NCBI GenBank assembly: GCA_023333565.1
Contig: JAJKFH010001431.1
Span: 248,001-312,000 of the forward strand
Direction: 5' to 3'
From: Puffinus mauretanicus
Taxonomy: Eukaryota > Chordata > Aves > Procellariiformes > Procellariidae
DNA: 64,000 nucleotides
Shown here: piece by piece, positions 61,568 to 64,000 of the stretch
How positions within the stretch are numbered: position 1 is the stretch's first letter
Layout: each line of letters begins with the position of its first letter
The notes under the pieces: generated by a model
Told to the model about the DNA's origin: nothing
Database searches by the model: none
The model's input: the letters and a program-made list of their open reading frames with translations, nothing else
Made by a program: the position numbers and the translations under genes

Positions 61568-64000
61568 TGCTGACTGGTGTTATAAGGTGGTTAGTGTTTT
61601 GATTCATTCTCAGTCTCGTGCTGATTGTGGGTATAGGTTTGTTCCACCCTCATTTGCTGTGTATTGCAAAAATCAAGAATGATAGATAAGTGGCTCTTCT
61701 GCGACAGATAAACACTTGTTATTTTCTTCAGTTTAAAGAATTAAATTCTGTGTGCATTGACGGCTTAATGTTGTGTTAGACTTAGGAAAGCAACATAGGC
61801 TGAGAGTGGCATCAGATTACCTCTGTTTAAATGGCTGGAGCTAAATTGGAGCAAATTGTTAATGTCAGAAGATTTGTTTCACTTCTTCAAATTCTCAGTT
61901 CTAGTTTAAACTGCAATGAGGAATGCATTGGTTCAAAAACAGTGTCCAAGTCTGCTCTTCTCTCAAAAGACAAAGCTTACAATTTAGAAGAAGCCTTCAT
62001 AGTGAGAAATTCTAAAGCTGTGGGCACTGGGGGTGAGGGTGGTTTGCAACTCTGAAAGTGATGGGAGAGGAAGAATTTGAACCTTTTCAGTGATTTCCTA
62101 CTTTGAATATGCTTGCTGAGTGGTTTATGTAAACCCATTTTACGTTGCAGTCCAACAGTCTTAAACACATGTGCAGAGTCTTACTTCCTCTAAGGGAATG
62201 ATAATTGACAGCTGAAAAGCAGTAACTTCCTGGTGGTTTTTAATGTCATGACAAACATTCATCTGAACACAGTCCTTCATGTGCTCAAGACTGAAGAATG
62301 TTGTTAAATGTCAGGAAGAAATCAAAAAAGTACATCTCTGTAGGCAAATGTAGTCAGTATAAACAGTGTGTCCTGCTTCAGATCATATCTTAGAAAGGTG
62401 TTAGAGAGATTGAAAAATACTCTCTCTAGATGAAGGAAACAAAAGATTACATTACTTGCATAGTTTTCAGGGACAGAGGAAGAAAAATGTTCTCCTTGAC
62501 CAGAATGCTATGTCATGCTGTATTAAGGTGGAATAAGATAATTATATTGAAACCAGTTTGTCTTTTTTTGAGTCTATTCCTCCACTACCCTGCTGTGAGC
62601 AAGACAAATTTGTCATTTACTGCTAAACTTACTACTTACAATGTACTTACAGACCAGAGTATTGTTAAAGGTGAATAATGAGGATTTTAAAATTCTTCAC
62701 ATGAGTTTCTGCTTCTACCTACAGTAGAGATGGGTACTTACATCTTTTAGAAGGGAGGCCTGTTACTGCATTTGCAGAGCTCACAGGTTTTTAGCCATAT
62801 CTACTATTATAATTAAGTATCTCTTCTTACTAACTCTCTTCTAAATCCCTAGAGTGTTATACAATGTAATTACCGCTGCAGTGTTAAGATAGAGGTAAAG
62901 TAGTTAGAACTGTACTTAGATTTTTGCTTTGAAAGTAAAGCTTTCCTTATTTTTAAACCAGTTGACTTCCTGTGAGATATGATGGTGGAAGAATTTGTAA
63001 AGAATGGTAAATGTGGAGGAGCTAAAGCCTTGCAAATGAACTTGGGAAGTGTGATTTCATGAGAGACATGCTGAAGAAGCTTTTGGGAAGGGAAGACAAG
63101 ACATCTGCTTGGTAGTGTGTAAGAAATGATGTGAAATAAATCTAAATAAAAGGCTGTTTACTTGAGTTCCTCGTATTTTTAATGATATGTGGATTCAATG
63201 GTAAAAAATAAAAAGGTGTGCTTTGAGGATGTGACCTTCCTATTTTTGTACTACTCCTGTCCTCAGATTTTTAAGTGTGTTTGAGTATTTCAGAACAGAA
63301 TAAAATGGATACTTGCTAGAGGTGAAAGGAGAGTAGCGCTTTTAGCTCTTCTAACATACTGCTGGTGAGGCTTTCTGGAATCTTACTGCACTTCTGATAA
63401 ACTCTTGAGGGAGGTGCTGGAAATGTAGTAGCAAATAGTTCTATAGATATGCGTAACTGCTTAAAGTGAGTGGCAAAGTTGCAAGGTAAGAGACTAGAAG
63501 CTTGAATTTGGCTTAATGGAGACGGTAAAAGGAAAGATTAAAGCTCAGTACGTTTGTATGGACTCTTGTTGAGACACAAGAGGTGTGATTACACAAGAGG
63601 CAGGTATCTGAGGAAACGGCTGTTAGTCATAAAAGAAAAAAAAAAATCTTGAAGATGTGTAAAAAGATTCAGCAGAATCTGGAAGAACCCAGGATGCATA
63701 TTAAGCAGATAAATAACTTCAAGGGTTGTGTGTTTGGGAGAGTGCTTGTGGTCAGCTGGGCTAACAAGTTGGGAAGGAAGATAGGTTGTGTTCTATCCAT
63801 AGTTAGAAGTGAGAGAGAATGGGTGAACTGGAGATTTGATCTAATTATTTTATAATTTAAGCAGTAGTCCTTCAGTTCTGCCAAATATAAGATAAGTGAA
63901 AAGAGAGGCTCCTAGATAGTGTATTATACAGAAAGGGAGTTTGGAGACCTGATCAGCAGTTAAATTAAAACTGGGTATACATGCTTGTTACTTCACCTAT

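Larger units (their letters stand above)
27657..64000 (+). other. QKI: QKI intron 1, partial
   Basis: From the exon 1 donor to the window end I find no open segment resembling QKI exon 2, which should begin mid-codon 48 and encode ISRVRKDMYNDT. The sequence drops from GC-rich (to about 28.25 kb) to AT/T-rich non-coding DNA with homopolymer tracts, interspersed repeats and scattered motif clusters. I therefore read at least 36.3 kb as intron 1, in line with the long first intron of vertebrate QKI. Overlapping entries below describe elements inside it. Confidence 0.85.
55731..64000 (+). other. Intron 1, distal part to window end
   Basis: AT-rich non-coding DNA with the clustered QKI elements at 57.06 kb, tandem copies of TTAAGTAGAGATT at about 56.30-56.33 kb, T runs at 60.22 and 61.49 kb and the palindrome at 61.55 kb. 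No exon 2 of QKI, RNA gene or recognised transposon was seen. Confidence 0.65.

Noticed and set aside
27657..64000. QKI exon 2 inside the window
   Set aside because: I looked for the expected start (ISRVRKDMYNDT in phase after an AG) and did not find it; the visual search could miss a short exon, but no open frame listed or read carried it.
1..64000. CRISPR arrays, operons, tRNA or rRNA genes
   Set aside because: No regularly spaced repeats, cloverleaf-compatible segments with A/B boxes, or rRNA-like sequence were found; the DNA is vertebrate nuclear in character.

Overview
The window looks like bird nuclear DNA. It is AT-rich non-coding sequence with a single vertebrate CpG island. It carries CR1 LINE 3' ends ending in the ATTCT-type repeat, and two solitary retroviral LTRs of a type I recall from bird genomes, probably non-galliform birds (the narrower placement is from memory). 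There is no bacterial-style gene organisation: almost all open frames are chance frames in non-coding DNA.

One gene is supported. It is the 5' end of QKI (Quaking), a STAR/KH-domain RNA-binding protein, on the + strand. Only coding exon 1 is present (27515-27656, 47 codons plus one base). It encodes the N-terminus and most of the Qua1 dimerisation helix-turn-helix, and ends at a GT splice donor at 27657. I found no sequence resembling exon 2, so 27657 to the window end (36.3 kb) reads as part of a long first intron.

Layout: 1-25.6 kb is upstream intergenic DNA with no recognisable exon, holding two CR1 fragments (16.2 and 21.7 kb), a TA/CA hairpin-prone microsatellite (9.85 kb) and a small tandem repeat (24.1 kb). 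About 25.7-28.25 kb is the CpG-island promoter, 5' leader and start of intron 1. It has a perfect NRF1 palindrome, an E-box, GC and ETS boxes, a six-tract G-quadruplex motif, one short uORF, and a QKI reading frame that stays open for 231 codons before the AUG. From 28.3 to 64 kb is intron 1, with homopolymer tracts, QKI-type response elements (ACTAAY plus TAAY), two same-strand solo LTRs (50.5 and 55.1 kb) that each keep a perfect CRE upstream of a TATA-like box, and several stretches that look like conserved regulatory DNA.

No clearly new biological system was found. The most useful leads are the open in-frame leader of QKI, the QKI response-element clusters in its own first intron, the promoter-bearing LTR pair, and the possibility of a truncated Qua1-only product by intron read-through.
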